A stretch of DNA of 54,643 nucleotides from an uncultured Paracoccaceae bacterium (GCA_913041145.1 CAJWHE010000010.1:1-54643); one strand, 5' to 3'. Positions 8,594 to 18,456 are shown, counted from the stretch's first letter. A program made the numbers and translations. The notes: a model not told the origin generated them from the letters alone.

Positions 8594-9886
8594 TCAATTC
8601 AGGGCTAACATTAATTCCGGATTCTCTAGATTATGCCTTATTTGTTTTAATAATTCTGATCCTAGAGCTCCGTCTATAGCTCTATGGTCAACACTAAGGG
8701 TTACCTTCATTATTGTTGCTATAGATAACTCTGTACCAGAATGATTAACAATTGGTTTTTTAGTTGCTTGCCCAACAGCCAAAATTGCAGATTGAGGTGG
8801 ATTAATAATAGCATCAAAATCATCAATGTCATACATACCTAAATTAGATATAGAGAAACTACCCCCTTGGTATTCGTTGGGGGTTAATTTCCTTTCTTTA
8901 GCTCTTGTAGAAAGACTTTTCATTTCGCTAGATATCTTCGAAAGACTTTTTGTGTCTGCATCAAAAATAACTGGCGTCATTAGTCCTCCTTTAACTGTTA
9001 CAGCAACTGATATATCTGAAGTTTTAAATTTCTTTAAATGGTCATTTGCCCATATAACATTTGCATCTGGAATTTGTATTAAGGCTAGAGCAGATGCCTT
9101 AATAATAAAATCGTTTATGCTTAATTTTAGTCCGTGAGATTCTTGATCTGAGTTTATAATGGATCTAACTCTTAACAGGTTGTCGACATTTATACTTTGG
9201 CGCAAGTAAAAATGTGGAACTGTAGATTTTGCTTCAGTGAGTCGACTTGCAATAATTTTTCGCAACCCATCAACAGGAATTTTTTCAAAATCACGATCAG
9301 TATATGTCTTTATTGAATGATTTGAAGCTAAATTCTCTTGGTCCAGAGGACCTCTTAAAGAGGCAATAGTACTTTCAACGTCAGTTTTGATTACCCTTCC
9401 TCTTGGACCAGATCCTTTCACGGTACTTAAGTCAATATTATTCTCTGCTGCTATTCGTTTAGCAATAGGGGACGATGCTATTCGATCTCCTTTAGCCTCA
9501 GTTTCTTTATCATTCAGATGCTTTTTTTGTTTATCTTTGATGTGCTGACTTACTGGTTTATCTTTAATCGGAGTAATTAAATTATCCTTTGTGTCAGTTT
9601 CAGATTTCAAGTTCTTAATCTCTTTATTTTCGATACCTTCTTCGTCCAACTCATAAATAATAGCTATTGGAGTATTAATTTTAATACTTTCTAGGCCTTC
9701 TTTATGAATTAGCTCTCCAATTATTCCATCATCAATGGCCTCTAGTTCCATGGTAGCTTTGTCTGTTTCTATCTCTGCGAGCAAGTCTCCTGCAGAAACT
9801 CTATCACCTTCTTTTACAAACCATTTTACGATTACCCCTTCTTCCATTGTTGGCGACAATGCAGGCATAAGTATTTCAGTAGCCAT
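8594..9886 (-). CDS. pdhC: Pyruvate dehydrogenase E2, dihydrolipoyl acetyltransferase
   Basis: This is the E2 core of pyruvate dehydrogenase, which passes the acetyl group from lipoamide to CoA. In order the 430 residues hold one lipoyl domain with the lipoylated lysine in ETDKATME (about residue 44), a charged linker, the peripheral subunit-binding domain (SSPIAKRIAAEN...GPRGRVIK, about 138-170), and the catalytic domain ending in DHRAIDGALG near residue 400. It is last of three PDH genes, 11 bases after E1 beta. No E3 gene is in the window. Confidence 0.95.
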   Translation of the reverse strand: MATEILMPALSPTMEEGVIVKWFVKEGDRVSAGDLLAEIETDKATMELEAIDDGIIGELIHKEGLESIKINTPIAIIYELDEEGIENKEIKNLKSETDTKDNLITPIKDKPVSQHIKDKQKKHLNDKETEAKGDRIASSPIAKRIAAENNIDLSTVKGSGPRGRVIKTDVESTIASLRGPLDQENLASNHSIKTYTDRDFEKIPVDGLRKIIASRLTEAKSTVPHFYLRQSINVDNLLRVRSIINSDQESHGLKLSINDFIIKASALALIQIPDANVIWANDHLKKFKTSDISVAVTVKGGLMTPVIFDADTKSLSKISSEMKSLSTRAKERKLTPNEYQGGSFSISNLGMYDIDDFDAIINPPQSAILAVGQATKKPIVNHSGTELSIATIMKVTLSVDHRAIDGALGSELLKQIRHNLENPELMLALN

Positions 9887-9897
9887 ATTCTAACTCC

Positions 9898-11244
9898 TTA
9901 GCGATACATCACGTTTTCAACGGCGGTTATAACTTCAGCAGTAGTAAGCAGGGCGAGTTTTTCTAAATTGGCAGCATATGGCATTGGGACATCCTTACCG
10001 GTACAATTTATAACGGGCGCATCTAGGTAGTCAAAAGCTTCCTGCATTATTACTGAGCTTATGTAGTTTCCTATTGAACAAACTGGAAAACCTTCCTCTA
10101 CAGTGACACAACGGTTTGTTTTCATAACACTTTGGATGATTGTGTCAGTGTCCATAGGTCTTAAGGTTCTTAGATCAACTACCTCAGAATCTATTCCGCT
10201 TTCACTAAGTAACTCTGCTGCCTCTAAGGCAAACTTTAATCCAATTCCAAAGCTAACAATTGTGACATCATTTCCACTTCTTCTGATACGAGCTTTCCCA
10301 ATGGGAACGGTAAAACTGTCATCAATCGGAACTTCAAAGCTTTCACCATATAGAATTTCATTCTCTAAAAAAATTACTGGGTTAGGGTCCCTTATAGAAG
10401 ACTTTAATAATCCTTTGGCATCGTCTGATGAAAAAGGCGATATAACCTTTAATCCAGGGATACTCGAGTACCATGCACTATAATCTTGTGAATGCTGGGC
10501 CCCAACTCTAGAAGCCGCACCGTTAGGTCCACGAAAGACAATTGAACATCCCATTTGACCACCAGACATATATAGTGTTTTTGCTGCAGAGTTAACAATT
10601 TGATCTATGGCTTGCATGGCAAAATTGAATGTCATGAACTCAACTATTGGGTTAAGACCCCCAAATGCTGCTCCAATTCCAATTCCTGCAAACCCGTGTT
10701 CAGTAATAGGAGTATCTATTACTCGCTTATTCGAGAATTCCTCCAGCAAACCTTGCGATATCTTATATGCACCTTGGTACTCTGCCACTTCTTCTCCCAT
10801 TAAAAAAATATTAGGATTGGCTCTCATTTCTTCTGCCATAGCATCTCTTAACGCTTCTCTCACAGTTATAGTCTTTGTCTCTGACTCATGAGTATGCGCT
10901 TTTATTTCAACAACGTCCTCTGACTTCCTTTTCGGTATTAAAGGTTTAGACTCAATAACGGGTTCAACCTTATTTTTTGTGCTTTTAGAAATTTTCTGCT
11001 CATCTGAAGTATGTAATATGGCAATTACTTCATTAATTTTTATACCTTCAGAACCTTCAGAAAATAAAATTTCACTAACTACTCCTTCGTCAATTGATTC
11101 AAATTCGATAGTTGCTTTGTCAGTTTCAATTTCGGCTAAAACGTCTCCTGGAAAAACAGAGTCACCTTTTTTTACTAACCATTTTGCAATTGTCCCCTCT
11201 TCCATTGTCGGAGAAAGGGCGGGCATAAGAATTTCTGTTGGCAT
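9898..11244 (-). CDS. pdhB: Pyruvate dehydrogenase E1 beta with N-terminal lipoyl domain
   Basis: E1 beta pairs with E1 alpha for thiamine-diphosphate-dependent pyruvate decarboxylation. It has 448 residues where ordinary E1 beta has about 330. The extra N-terminal part is a full lipoyl domain with its own ETDKATIE lysine motif, nearly a copy of the start of E2, joined by a linker of about 40 residues. The E1 beta domain begins near [16 protein letters not shown]. This layout is known in alphaproteobacteria, so it is not a recent fusion. It lies between E1 alpha and E2. Confidence 0.95.
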   Translation of the reverse strand: MPTEILMPALSPTMEEGTIAKWLVKKGDSVFPGDVLAEIETDKATIEFESIDEGVVSEILFSEGSEGIKINEVIAILHTSDEQKISKSTKNKVEPVIESKPLIPKRKSEDVVEIKAHTHESETKTITVREALRDAMAEEMRANPNIFLMGEEVAEYQGAYKISQGLLEEFSNKRVIDTPITEHGFAGIGIGAAFGGLNPIVEFMTFNFAMQAIDQIVNSAAKTLYMSGGQMGCSIVFRGPNGAASRVGAQHSQDYSAWYSSIPGLKVISPFSSDDAKGLLKSSIRDPNPVIFLENEILYGESFEVPIDDSFTVPIGKARIRRSGNDVTIVSFGIGLKFALEAAELLSESGIDSEVVDLRTLRPMDTDTIIQSVMKTNRCVTVEEGFPVCSIGNYISSVIMQEAFDYLDAPVINCTGKDVPMPYAANLEKLALLTTAEVITAVENVMYR

Positions 11245-11257
11245 CTTCCTATTACTC

Positions 11258-12235
11258 CTATATCTCTAAATAGATATCAGTGAATAATTCATTAACACTA
11301 GGTTCTGGACTAGCCTTAGCAAATTCTGCAGCATCATTTACAATATGTTTAATTTCAACATCAATCTTTTTAATTTCTTGCTCACTTAGATACTTTCCAG
11401 CCAGTAATATGTCACGGAGGTTTTCGATGGGATCTCTTTCACTTCTGACTTTTTGTACTTCTTCTCTTGTTCTATACCTAGCTGGGTCTGACATTGAATG
11501 ACCACGATATCTATAGGTTTTTATTTCCAAGATATAAGGGCCATTACCTTTTCGACAATGAGCTGTTGCTCTGTCCCCTGCATCCTTCACTTTTAAAACA
11601 TCCATACCATCAACTTCTTCTCCCTTTATACCGTAGGCTAGACCTCTTTCCCACAATGAAGGGGACTTTGTTGACCTATCAACACTTGTACCCATGGCGT
11701 ATTGGTTGTTTTCAATAACAAATATAACTGGCAGTTTCCAAAGCATTGCCATGTTATATGTTTCATATACCTGCCCTTGATTGGCTGCCCCATCTCCAAA
11801 ATACGTAAAAGTTACTGACTTGGAACCTTTGTACTTATCTGAAAAAGCTAAACCGGCCCCAATAGGTACTTGAGCACCGACAATTCCATGCCCCCCAAAA
11901 AAGTTCTTTTCTTTAGAAAACATGTGCATAGATCCACCTTTTCCTTTGGAGTAGCCATCGTTGCGTCCAGTAAGTTCCGCCATGACTCCCTTTGCATTCA
12001 TACCGCATGCTAACATATGGCCATGATCACGGTATGATGTTATTCGTTTGTCCCCTTTAACAGCGGAAGCTTCTAAACCGACAACTACAGCCTCTTGACC
12101 AATGTAAAGGTGACAAAACCCTCCAATTAAACCCATTCCATAAAGCTGACCTGCTTTTTCTTCAAACCTTCTGATCAAAAGCATATCTTCGTAGTACTTT
12201 TTCAACTCGGCGACAGGCATCTTTTTTTTTGGCAT
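11258..12235 (-). CDS. pdhA: Pyruvate dehydrogenase E1 alpha
   Basis: E1 alpha carries most of the thiamine diphosphate site. The 325-residue protein shows the cofactor motif GDGAANQGQ followed by NNQYAMGT, and the phosphorylation-loop-like [17 protein letters not shown] near residue 270. It is first of the three-gene PDH operon and overlaps nothing; E1 beta starts 13 bases later. AAGG precedes the ATG. A promoter with a palindrome in its spacer lies just upstream (12263-12292). Confidence 0.96.
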   Translation of the reverse strand: MPKKKMPVAELKKYYEDMLLIRRFEEKAGQLYGMGLIGGFCHLYIGQEAVVVGLEASAVKGDKRITSYRDHGHMLACGMNAKGVMAELTGRNDGYSKGKGGSMHMFSKEKNFFGGHGIVGAQVPIGAGLAFSDKYKGSKSVTFTYFGDGAANQGQVYETYNMAMLWKLPVIFVIENNQYAMGTSVDRSTKSPSLWERGLAYGIKGEEVDGMDVLKVKDAGDRATAHCRKGNGPYILEIKTYRYRGHSMSDPARYRTREEVQKVRSERDPIENLRDILLAGKYLSEQEIKKIDVEIKHIVNDAAEFAKASPEPSVNELFTDIYLEI

Positions 12236-12262
12236 TTCTTAACCTTAATCTCTTTATAATTT

Positions 12263-12292
12263 ATTATATAGTTTAATATTGAACTATCTCTA
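12263..12292 (-). promoter_or_regulatory. Putative pdhA promoter with palindromic operator in the spacer
   Basis: On the minus strand TAGAGA (12292-12287) could be a -35 and TATAAT (12268-12263) a -10, with an 18-base spacer. That spacer is exactly the imperfect palindrome TAGTTCAATATTAAACTA (16 of 18 bases symmetric). A factor bound there would block polymerase. The predicted start is about 20 bases before the pdhA ATG. No known regulator consensus was matched. Confidence 0.5.
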
Positions 12293-12368
12293 TGTTACAT
12301 AACTTTAAGCACATAAGTAAATAGTTCAAAAAAAAATATTTTTGTTAATTTAGTGATTTTCTAATCTA

Positions 12369-12671
12369 CTAATTTATAATTATTTCTCTTGGTCTAATGA
12401 ATCCTAAAATAAAGCGCGCCTGTGTGTCCAGGAGATCAAAGTCAAGGAAATCATCTGAGAGCCTATGTGTTCTATTCTTTAACTTAGAAACCTTAGTTTT
12501 AAGTTGGGAAAGCTCTTGATCTAGAAGAACCATGTCGGACTGAATTTGATTTCTTTTTACCATACCGTAATCACCCTGAACGGTAGCAAGTGCGAAATAT
12601 AAGCTTAGCAGAAAGCAAAGTAAAAAATATATAAAAGGAACAATTCCAAGAGATTTCCTACTTAATAGCAT
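12369..12671 (-). CDS. FtsB/DivIC-like septum formation initiator
   Basis: This 100-residue protein has a short cytoplasmic N terminus, one membrane helix (about residues 9-30) and a periplasmic coiled coil (about 40-75). That is the build of FtsB, which links FtsL and FtsQ in the divisome. Sequence identity within this family is always low, so the call rests on topology, size and its place just upstream of the PDH genes, where alphaproteobacteria commonly keep this gene. The gap to pdhA is 133 bases, with a separate promoter. Confidence 0.75.
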   Translation of the reverse strand: MLLSRKSLGIVPFIYFLLCFLLSLYFALATVQGDYGMVKRNQIQSDMVLLDQELSQLKTKVSKLKNRTHRLSDDFLDFDLLDTQARFILGFIRPREIIIN

Positions 12672-12804
12672 TTAAAAGTTCCTAAGCTAAATTTGAGTTT
12701 CTTACTCAAACGAATCATTACATAACTGATTCGGTTTGTGAATCCCTAAAGAGCAAGTTGAGCGTTTTTAAAGTAAAGAAAGTAAGTTTTTTAAGAAAGA
12801 AATA

Positions 12805-14007
12805 CTAAGATAAATTATTTTTTTCTAAATGGTACTCTTCTAAAGCTGTTATGCCAGGCAAAGATTTTCCTTCTAACCAAGCTAAGAATGCGCCGCCCGC
12901 TGTTGACAAGTATGAAAAATTCTCGGCACTTCCAGTAGTACTCAACGCTGAAACTGTGTCTCCACCCCCAGCCACAGATATTAATTTTCCAGAGTTAGTT
13001 CTTTCAGCCACCGCTAATGCAACACTGTTGGTAGCTTTATCATATGGCCTTGTTTCGAATGCTCCTAAAGGGCCATTCCAAATAAGTGTTTTAGTTAAAT
13101 AAACGATAGATTTTATATTTTTTATTGTATCTGGACCTGCATCTAATATCATTTTTGTTTTTGGGCACTTGTCAAACCTAAAAGTTTCAGATTTTCCTGC
13201 TTTTAAGTTGTCGGCAACTACTACGTCTACAGGGAGATGTATTTTGCAATCGGCCCTAGCAGATTTATCAAGTATCGATTTTGCTATTTTTAACATTGAA
13301 GGCTCACTTATTGATGTACCTATCTCAAAACCTTGCGCTGCAAGAAAAGTATTTGCCATACCTCCACCAATGATAAGATGGTCTACTTTTAAAATAAGGC
13401 TATTTAGCAGCTCTAGTTTTGTTGATATTTTTGAACCACCTATTAAAGCAGTAAGGGGTAGTTTAGGTTTGTTAAAAATACAGTTGAGGGCATTAATTTC
13501 CGTAACAAAAGAAAAACCAGCACATTTAGGTAAAAGTCTGGCTAAGGCATCAATAGAACTATGAGATCTATGACTGCAAGAGAATGCTTCGTTAACATAT
13601 ACATCCCCTAAATCAGCTAACTCTTTAGCAAAATATATGTCATTTTTTTCTTCCCTAGGATCAAACCGAAGGTTCTCTAATAGAGCTATTTCACCTATAT
13701 TAACCATAGCCAACCTTTTGTGATACTCTGAGTCAATAAAAACGACTTTACGTTTAAACACTCGCTCTAGAGCTGAAACTAGTAGTAGCAAAGAAAGACT
13801 ATCTACATACTTACCCTTTGGCCGACCACAGTGAGATATTAGGATTGGTTTGCCGCCGTTTTCAATAATATAATTAATAGTAGGTAACAGCGCAGTGATA
13901 CGTGTGTAGTCGGTGATACGATTATGTACTTTTGGAACATTGATATCAACGCGTATGAGTATATTTTTATTAAAAATATCGATATCGTCTATCGTCTTAT
14001 AGTTCAA
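12805..14007 (-). CDS. pgk: Phosphoglycerate kinase
   Basis: Pgk transfers phosphate between 1,3-bisphosphoglycerate and ADP in lower glycolysis. The 400-residue protein has the substrate-binding N terminus RVDINVP (about 19-25), HCGRPKG at about 59-65, LIGGSKISTK near 190, and the nucleotide-binding GGGDTVSA near residue 347. Length is normal. It follows gap on the same strand with a gap of 93 bases, so both may be cotranscribed. Confidence 0.97.
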   Translation of the reverse strand: MNYKTIDDIDIFNKNILIRVDINVPKVHNRITDYTRITALLPTINYIIENGGKPILISHCGRPKGKYVDSLSLLLLVSALERVFKRKVVFIDSEYHKRLAMVNIGEIALLENLRFDPREEKNDIYFAKELADLGDVYVNEAFSCSHRSHSSIDALARLLPKCAGFSFVTEINALNCIFNKPKLPLTALIGGSKISTKLELLNSLILKVDHLIIGGGMANTFLAAQGFEIGTSISEPSMLKIAKSILDKSARADCKIHLPVDVVVADNLKAGKSETFRFDKCPKTKMILDAGPDTIKNIKSIVYLTKTLIWNGPLGAFETRPYDKATNSVALAVAERTNSGKLISVAGGGDTVSALSTTGSAENFSYLSTAGGAFLAWLEGKSLPGITALEEYHLEKNNLS

Positions 14008-14100
14008 ATTACTATTCCTTTAGTATCATAGGTTTACTGCTTATCCTTATTAGTCTTGTATTTTGGATGTATCTTAAAAGGGTTTCTAGACCAAAAAGAA

Positions 14101-15096
14101 TTATAATCTCCCCATTGCCACTGCTACATCAGCCATACGACAGGAAAAAGCCCATTCATTATCGTACCATGCTAAAACACGCACTAATTTTCCTGAAACC
14201 TTTGTTTGCTCAGGCGCAAATACTGACGAATAAGAAGAGTGATTGAAGTCAATCGATACTTTAGGTTCAGGGTCGTATGCTAATACATGGCCAATTTTCT
14301 CTTTTGTTGCTTTTTCTATTAGAGAATTAATTTTATTAATGGAAACAGGTTCCCTAGATAAAAAAGTTAGGTCAACAGCTGAGACATTAGGTGTCGGTAC
14401 ACGTATAGCAGATCCTTCCAACAACCCCTTCAGAGAAGGAATTACTTCTCCAATAGCTTTAGCCGCTCCTGTTGACGTTGGAATCATTGAAAGTGCTGCT
14501 GCTCTGGCCCGGTAAAGGTCTTTATGCCTCTTGTCTAATGGTGGTTGATCCCCTGTATAACTATGTATTGTGGTCATTATTCCATTTTCAATACCTACCG
14601 TGTCATTTAGAACTTTTGCGATAGGTGCTAAACAATTTGTCGTGCAGGATCCGTTGGATACTATAAAATCGTTAATCGTTAAGATGTCATCGTTAACACC
14701 AAAAACAATAGTTTTATCAACATTATCTGCTGGTGATGAAATTAGTACTTTTTTTGCACCTCTCTCTATATGTATTATTGCTTCACTTTTTGAATTAAAT
14801 TTTCCTGTACATTCTAAAACTATATCTAATTCAGACCAATCCAATTCTGTGGCATTGTATGTAGAGAATATTTTTATTGGCCCAGTTCCACAATCAATAA
14901 AACCGTCACCAATCTTTATCTCATTAGGAAAACGACCGTGTACGGAGTCATATTTTAATAAATGTACGATTGTTTCTATGGGTCCGGGAGCATTTATTGC
15001 TCGAACATTAATATCCGTTCTTCCACTTTCTATAATATGCGACAGGATACATCGTCCAATTCTGCCAAAACCGTTTATTCCTATATTAATTGCCAT
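14101..15096 (-). CDS. gap: Type I glyceraldehyde-3-phosphate dehydrogenase
   Basis: This oxidises glyceraldehyde 3-phosphate to 1,3-bisphosphoglycerate with a nicotinamide cofactor. The 331 residues include GINGFGRIG (6-14), the catalytic Cys151 in SCTTNC, His178, and the C-terminal WYDNEW. At the cofactor ribose position, where NAD-specific enzymes have Asp (AIND), this one has Ala36 (AINAPG), which could relax NAD preference towards NADP. Neighbouring pgk supports the glycolytic or gluconeogenic role. Confidence 0.95.
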   Translation of the reverse strand: MAINIGINGFGRIGRCILSHIIESGRTDINVRAINAPGPIETIVHLLKYDSVHGRFPNEIKIGDGFIDCGTGPIKIFSTYNATELDWSELDIVLECTGKFNSKSEAIIHIERGAKKVLISSPADNVDKTIVFGVNDDILTINDFIVSNGSCTTNCLAPIAKVLNDTVGIENGIMTTIHSYTGDQPPLDKRHKDLYRARAAALSMIPTSTGAAKAIGEVIPSLKGLLEGSAIRVPTPNVSAVDLTFLSREPVSINKINSLIEKATKEKIGHVLAYDPEPKVSIDFNHSSYSSVFAPEQTKVSGKLVRVLAWYDNEWAFSCRMADVAVAMGRL

Positions 15097-15359
15097 AATT
15101 TATCACCCAAATCCTTTTCATAATTTCTTATTTGATTACCATATAACCCAATTTTTCCTAGTGGAGCCCTTTTACTAAGCATGAAAGTAACATGGTGCAG
15201 GATCTTAAGCATGTATTTCCATCGCCTAATAACTATAATAAGCCGAAGCGTCGTCCCTAATGCGAATAATAGGATGTTATGCAAAAACCATTTAAAAACG
15301 TTTAATAAGAACCGTAACAAAAACAAACCTGTGTTGGGCCATGTTGAATAAAAGTCCAT
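15081..15359 (-). CDS. Doubtful 92-residue hydrophobic ORF between zapA and gap
   Basis: From an ATG at 15359 this frame codes for 92 residues and ends 16 bases inside gap. It has a hydrophobic segment with aromatic residues (about 9-42) followed by a basic half. AAAGG lies 13 bases or more before the ATG, which is weak. I recognise no family. The interval is where 6S RNA often lies in proteobacteria, so the ORF may be chance. A longer version from TTG at 15401 is also possible. Confidence 0.2.
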   Translation of the reverse strand: MDFYSTWPNTGLFLLRFLLNVFKWFLHNILLFALGTTLRLIIVIRRWKYMLKILHHVTFMLSKRAPLGKIGLYGNQIRNYEKDLGDKLWQLI

Positions 15360-15485
15360 TATGACTGCACTACCTTTGATTGGAAATAGTTTTGGAATCA
15401 ATCAGTCTAATCAATATCACTTTTTTGAGAAAGTTAAATAATAACTTAGTTTTTATCCAAACTTCTAGCCGTAAGTATTATGAAA
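15097..15485. other. 389-base zapA-gap interval
   Basis: The only protein-like signal here is the doubtful ORF at 15081-15359. On the minus strand there are small hairpins such as GATTG/CAATC (near 15404-15379) and TTACT/AGTAA (near 15191-15173), and no T-rich terminator next to zapA. 6S RNA (ssrS) often lies beside zapA, but I could not fold a convincing 6S shape by eye. Confidence 0.4.
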
Positions 15486-15854
15486 TTAACTGCTAATACT
15501 CTTGACGCTATCAGCTATAGCTTCTGCCTGTGTCACTAACTCCTCAAACCTATCAAGAGTTACCTTTGAGACAGTTAAGTTAGAGTTAATAATATCTTTG
15601 TTGACAGTCGAAGAGAGCTCCACATCCTTTTTTTCAGAGGAAGACAACACTTTGTTAACACTTAGTGATTCATCAGCCATTATCAAACTTAACATTAATA
15701 GCATTTTGTTTTCTGGTATTTTTGTGCCACCTGTTTTTAATTTGGAGGCCTCAGAATTCAATAATTGAGCTGCTGCTTTTAATGAGCTTTCTTCCCCGTC
15801 CTCACAAGCTATCTGAAAAACGTAACCACCAATCTCTATTTTTAAATTGGGCAT
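15486..15854 (-). CDS. zapA: Cell division protein ZapA
   Basis: ZapA binds FtsZ and bundles its filaments at mid-cell. The 122-residue protein begins with the family pattern MPNLKIEIGGYVFQIACEDGEE, key residues IxIxGxxFxxxC-DGEE. The LLMLSLIMADES region and a C-terminal helix for dimerisation follow. Length is within the family range. Its start overlaps by one base the stop of the coiled-coil gene upstream, so the two are translationally coupled. Confidence 0.9.
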   Translation of the reverse strand: MPNLKIEIGGYVFQIACEDGEESSLKAAAQLLNSEASKLKTGGTKIPENKMLLMLSLIMADESLSVNKVLSSSEKKDVELSSTVNKDIINSNLTVSKVTLDRFEELVTQAEAIADSVKSISS

Positions 15855-16237
15855 TAATTTACATCCCCTTCTAACATTGGGTTAATTTCTCGTAAAATAT
15901 CATCAATTTCGGCTAGGTCTCGCTCTCTAATAGATTGTAAATTTTCAAGCTCTATTCTTAGACGATTATTCTGTTCTAAAAGTACATCAGTTTCTTTTGT
16001 GTCGTCACTCTGAATTATTTGATTTGATTTTACTAGTTCTGCAATAGTTTTGCTTAGACGAATATTTTCAGTTTCTTGAGCTTCCAATTGATCTGTTAGG
16101 ATTAAAATACGTCGTTCTAACCTGTCAATTCTTTCCAGCTCAAAGTTATTGTTTTGCTTAATTGGGTTTTCTATATGAGTAGAAACACGATTTAAAGCAG
16201 CAGCTAGTCGAATTTCCAAAGTTTCAAGGTCGTTCAT
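15854..16237 (-). CDS. DUF4164-like coiled-coil protein
   Basis: This 127-residue protein is almost entirely predicted coiled coil: heptad-like spacing of Leu and Ile runs from about residue 5 to 115, with many Glu, Arg, Asn and Gln and no membrane segment. Alphaproteobacteria usually have such a small coiled-coil gene (DUF4164 family) directly before zapA. A role beside ZapA in division is plausible by context only. It is divergent from tkt, with 200 bases between. Confidence 0.65.
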   Translation of the reverse strand: MNDLETLEIRLAAALNRVSTHIENPIKQNNNFELERIDRLERRILILTDQLEAQETENIRLSKTIAELVKSNQIIQSDDTKETDVLLEQNNRLRIELENLQSIRERDLAEIDDILREINPMLEGDVN

Positions 16238-16397
16238 TTTTGCTCCGATTAATCAAGTTAGATTTCTTGTTGTTATATGCAATATATATCGAATATAAAT
16301 AAAATCTACTGTAACAACCCTATATCAATCAAAAAAGTTAGATACTGTTTTGATGATAGTTTTTATATCAAGGTTACTTGAATAATGAGTACAGTGC

Positions 16398-16403
16398 TAT
16401 AAT
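16398..16403 (+). promoter_or_regulatory. Extended -10 promoter element for tkt
   Basis: TATAAT at 16398-16403 is preceded by TG one base away (TGCTATAAT), an extended -10. A clear -35 is not evident; TTACTT lies 18 bases upstream. The TTG start of tkt is 35 bases further on. Confidence 0.55.
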
Positions 16404-16437
16404 ACGTGAGTTACTTAGTTTGTGAAAAGGAAAACAC

Positions 16438-18456
16438 TTGGATATTGCAACTCTTAGAAAGAATTACCCAGATCATTGGAGACTCGCCGCGGCGATAAGG
16501 GTGCTTTCACTTGACGCTGTTGCTACTGCTAACTCTGGACACTCTGGAATGCCAATGGGGATGGCAGATGTTGCCACAGTTTTGTTTAAAAGTCATATGA
16601 GGTTTGATTCTGGTGCTCCAGATTGGGCAGATAGAGATAGGTTTATCTTGTCAGCAGGACATGGATCCATGCTACTTTATTCTATTTTACATTTGACAGG
16701 CTATTCGGATATGAAAACCAGTGATTTGAAAAATTTCCGTCAACTTGGAGCTAAAACAGCAGGTCACCCCGAGTTTGGCTATGCTAAAGGCATTGAGACA
16801 ACTACCGGTCCACTAGGTCAAGGATTTGCAAATGCTGTGGGTTTTGCTATTGCAGAAGAGTATCAGAGAGCAAAGTTTGGAAAAAGCTTAGTAAGTCATT
16901 TTACTTATGTAATTGCTGGTGATGGTTGCCTGATGGAAGGCGTTAGCCAAGAAGCATTAACTTTGGCAGGTCGTCAGCAACTTGGTAAATTAATAGCATT
17001 TTGGGATAACAATAATATTACCATAGATGGAGATGTTAGCCTCTCTGATCGTACTGATCAAGTTTCTAGATTTGAAGCGTCAGGATGGCACGTACAAGAA
17101 GTTGACGGTCATAATCCTATAGCAATTGATAGGGCAATTAGAATAGCAAAAAACAATGCTAAACCTTCTATGATTGCGTGTAAAACACATATTGCTTTAG
17201 GTTCATCTGCACAGGACACATCAAAGGGCCATGGAGCATTAACTGACCCCAGTTTAATAACTAAGACACGCCTCGCATATGGATGGCCTTTCCCCCCATT
17301 TGAAATTCCTGAAGAGATCGCTGCTGAATGGCTGCAAATAGGGCGTCGAGGTTCTCGTGATAGAATAGCTTGGGAGCATAGGCTTGATCAGACTTCTAGT
17401 AGAAAACGTAAAGATTTTAATAAGTCAATTTCAGGAATTTTACCGGTAAATTTATCAGCAAAAATTGGAGTATTAAAAAAACAGATTTCGACTGATTTGC
17501 CTAACATTGCTACACGCGAGGCATCTCAGTTGGCTTTGGAAGTAATAAACGCATTAGTTAGTGAGACCTTTGGTGGATCTGCTGATTTAACAGGTTCGAA
17601 TAATACACTTACAACTGGCCTAGGAGTATTTTCTCCCGAAAACCGTTTGGGAAGGTACCTTTACTATGGGGTTAGAGAGCATGGCATGGCCGCTGCTATG
17701 AATGGGATGGCTTTGCATGGGGGTATGAAACCTTATGGTGGAACTTTTATGTGTTTTGCCGATTATGCGCGAGGAGCTATTAGGCTTTCTGCACTTATGA
17801 AACAGCCCGTGACGTATGTGCTTACTCATGATTCAATAGGGCTAGGTGAGGATGGACCAACGCATCAGCCTGTTGAACATTTGGCCATGCTTCGTGCGAC
17901 TCCTAATGTTAACGTTTTTCGTCCTGCTGACGCAATTGAAACTATTGAAGCTTGGGAACTTTCTATTGGCTCGAAAACAACACCAAATATATTAGCATTA
18001 TCTAGGCAAAAGCTGCCAACATTGAGAGCTAAGCATACAAGAAAAAATCAAGTTTCCTTTGGAGCTTATATATTGTCAGAAGCACTAAATAAAAGAAAAG
18101 TAATATTACTTGCTACTGGTTCTGAAGTTAAAATTGCAATGTCAGCTAAAAGTGTTCTTGAGGAAAAAGGTATAGGTGTTAGAGTCGTTTCTATGCCATG
18201 CTGGGAGTTATTCGAAACACAAGACGAAGCATATCGTAGAAAAGTCTTGCCACTTGGACCCATAAGGGTCGGTATAGAAGCTGGAGTTAGCTTTGGTTGG
18301 GAGCGATGGCTCTCTGGTGAAAGAGGGAAGACTGTAAAATCAGCATTTATTGGGATGAAAGGATTTGGGGCTTCTGCACCTGCCGAAGACTTGTATGAAC
18401 ATTTTAAAATAACCTCAGATGCAATAGTTTCGAAAGTATTAAGTTTACTTGGGTAA
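16438..18456 (+). CDS. tkt: Transketolase
   Basis: Transketolase moves two-carbon units between sugar phosphates in the pentose phosphate pathway with thiamine diphosphate. The 672-residue protein has NSGHSGMPMGMAD near residue 32, the cofactor motif GDGCLMEG near 161 and continuing to WDNNNITIDG, and the second-domain segment GLGEDGPTHQPVEHL near 470. The start is TTG: AAAAGGAAAA lies at the right distance and the residues that follow match the family N terminus. Divergent from the zapA genes. The 3' end lies in a perfect inverted repeat. Confidence 0.95.
   Translation: MDIATLRKNYPDHWRLAAAIRVLSLDAVATANSGHSGMPMGMADVATVLFKSHMRFDSGAPDWADRDRFILSAGHGSMLLYSILHLTGYSDMKTSDLKNFRQLGAKTAGHPEFGYAKGIETTTGPLGQGFANAVGFAIAEEYQRAKFGKSLVSHFTYVIAGDGCLMEGVSQEALTLAGRQQLGKLIAFWDNNNITIDGDVSLSDRTDQVSRFEASGWHVQEVDGHNPIAIDRAIRIAKNNAKPSMIACKTHIALGSSAQDTSKGHGALTDPSLITKTRLAYGWPFPPFEIPEEIAAEWLQIGRRGSRDRIAWEHRLDQTSSRKRKDFNKSISGILPVNLSAKIGVLKKQISTDLPNIATREASQLALEVINALVSETFGGSADLTGSNNTLTTGLGVFSPENRLGRYLYYGVREHGMAAAMNGMALHGGMKPYGGTFMCFADYARGAIRLSALMKQPVTYVLTHDSIGLGEDGPTHQPVEHLAMLRATPNVNVFRPADAIETIEAWELSIGSKTTPNILALSRQKLPTLRAKHTRKNQVSFGAYILSEALNKRKVILLATGSEVKIAMSAKSVLEEKGIGVRVVSMPCWELFETQDEAYRRKVLPLGPIRVGIEAGVSFGWERWLSGERGKTVKSAFIGMKGFGASAPAEDLYEHFKITSDAIVSKVLSLLG

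Noticed and set aside
9898-11244. E1 beta with lipoyl domain as a new fusion
   Set aside because: The same domain order is well known in alphaproteobacterial PDH E1 beta.
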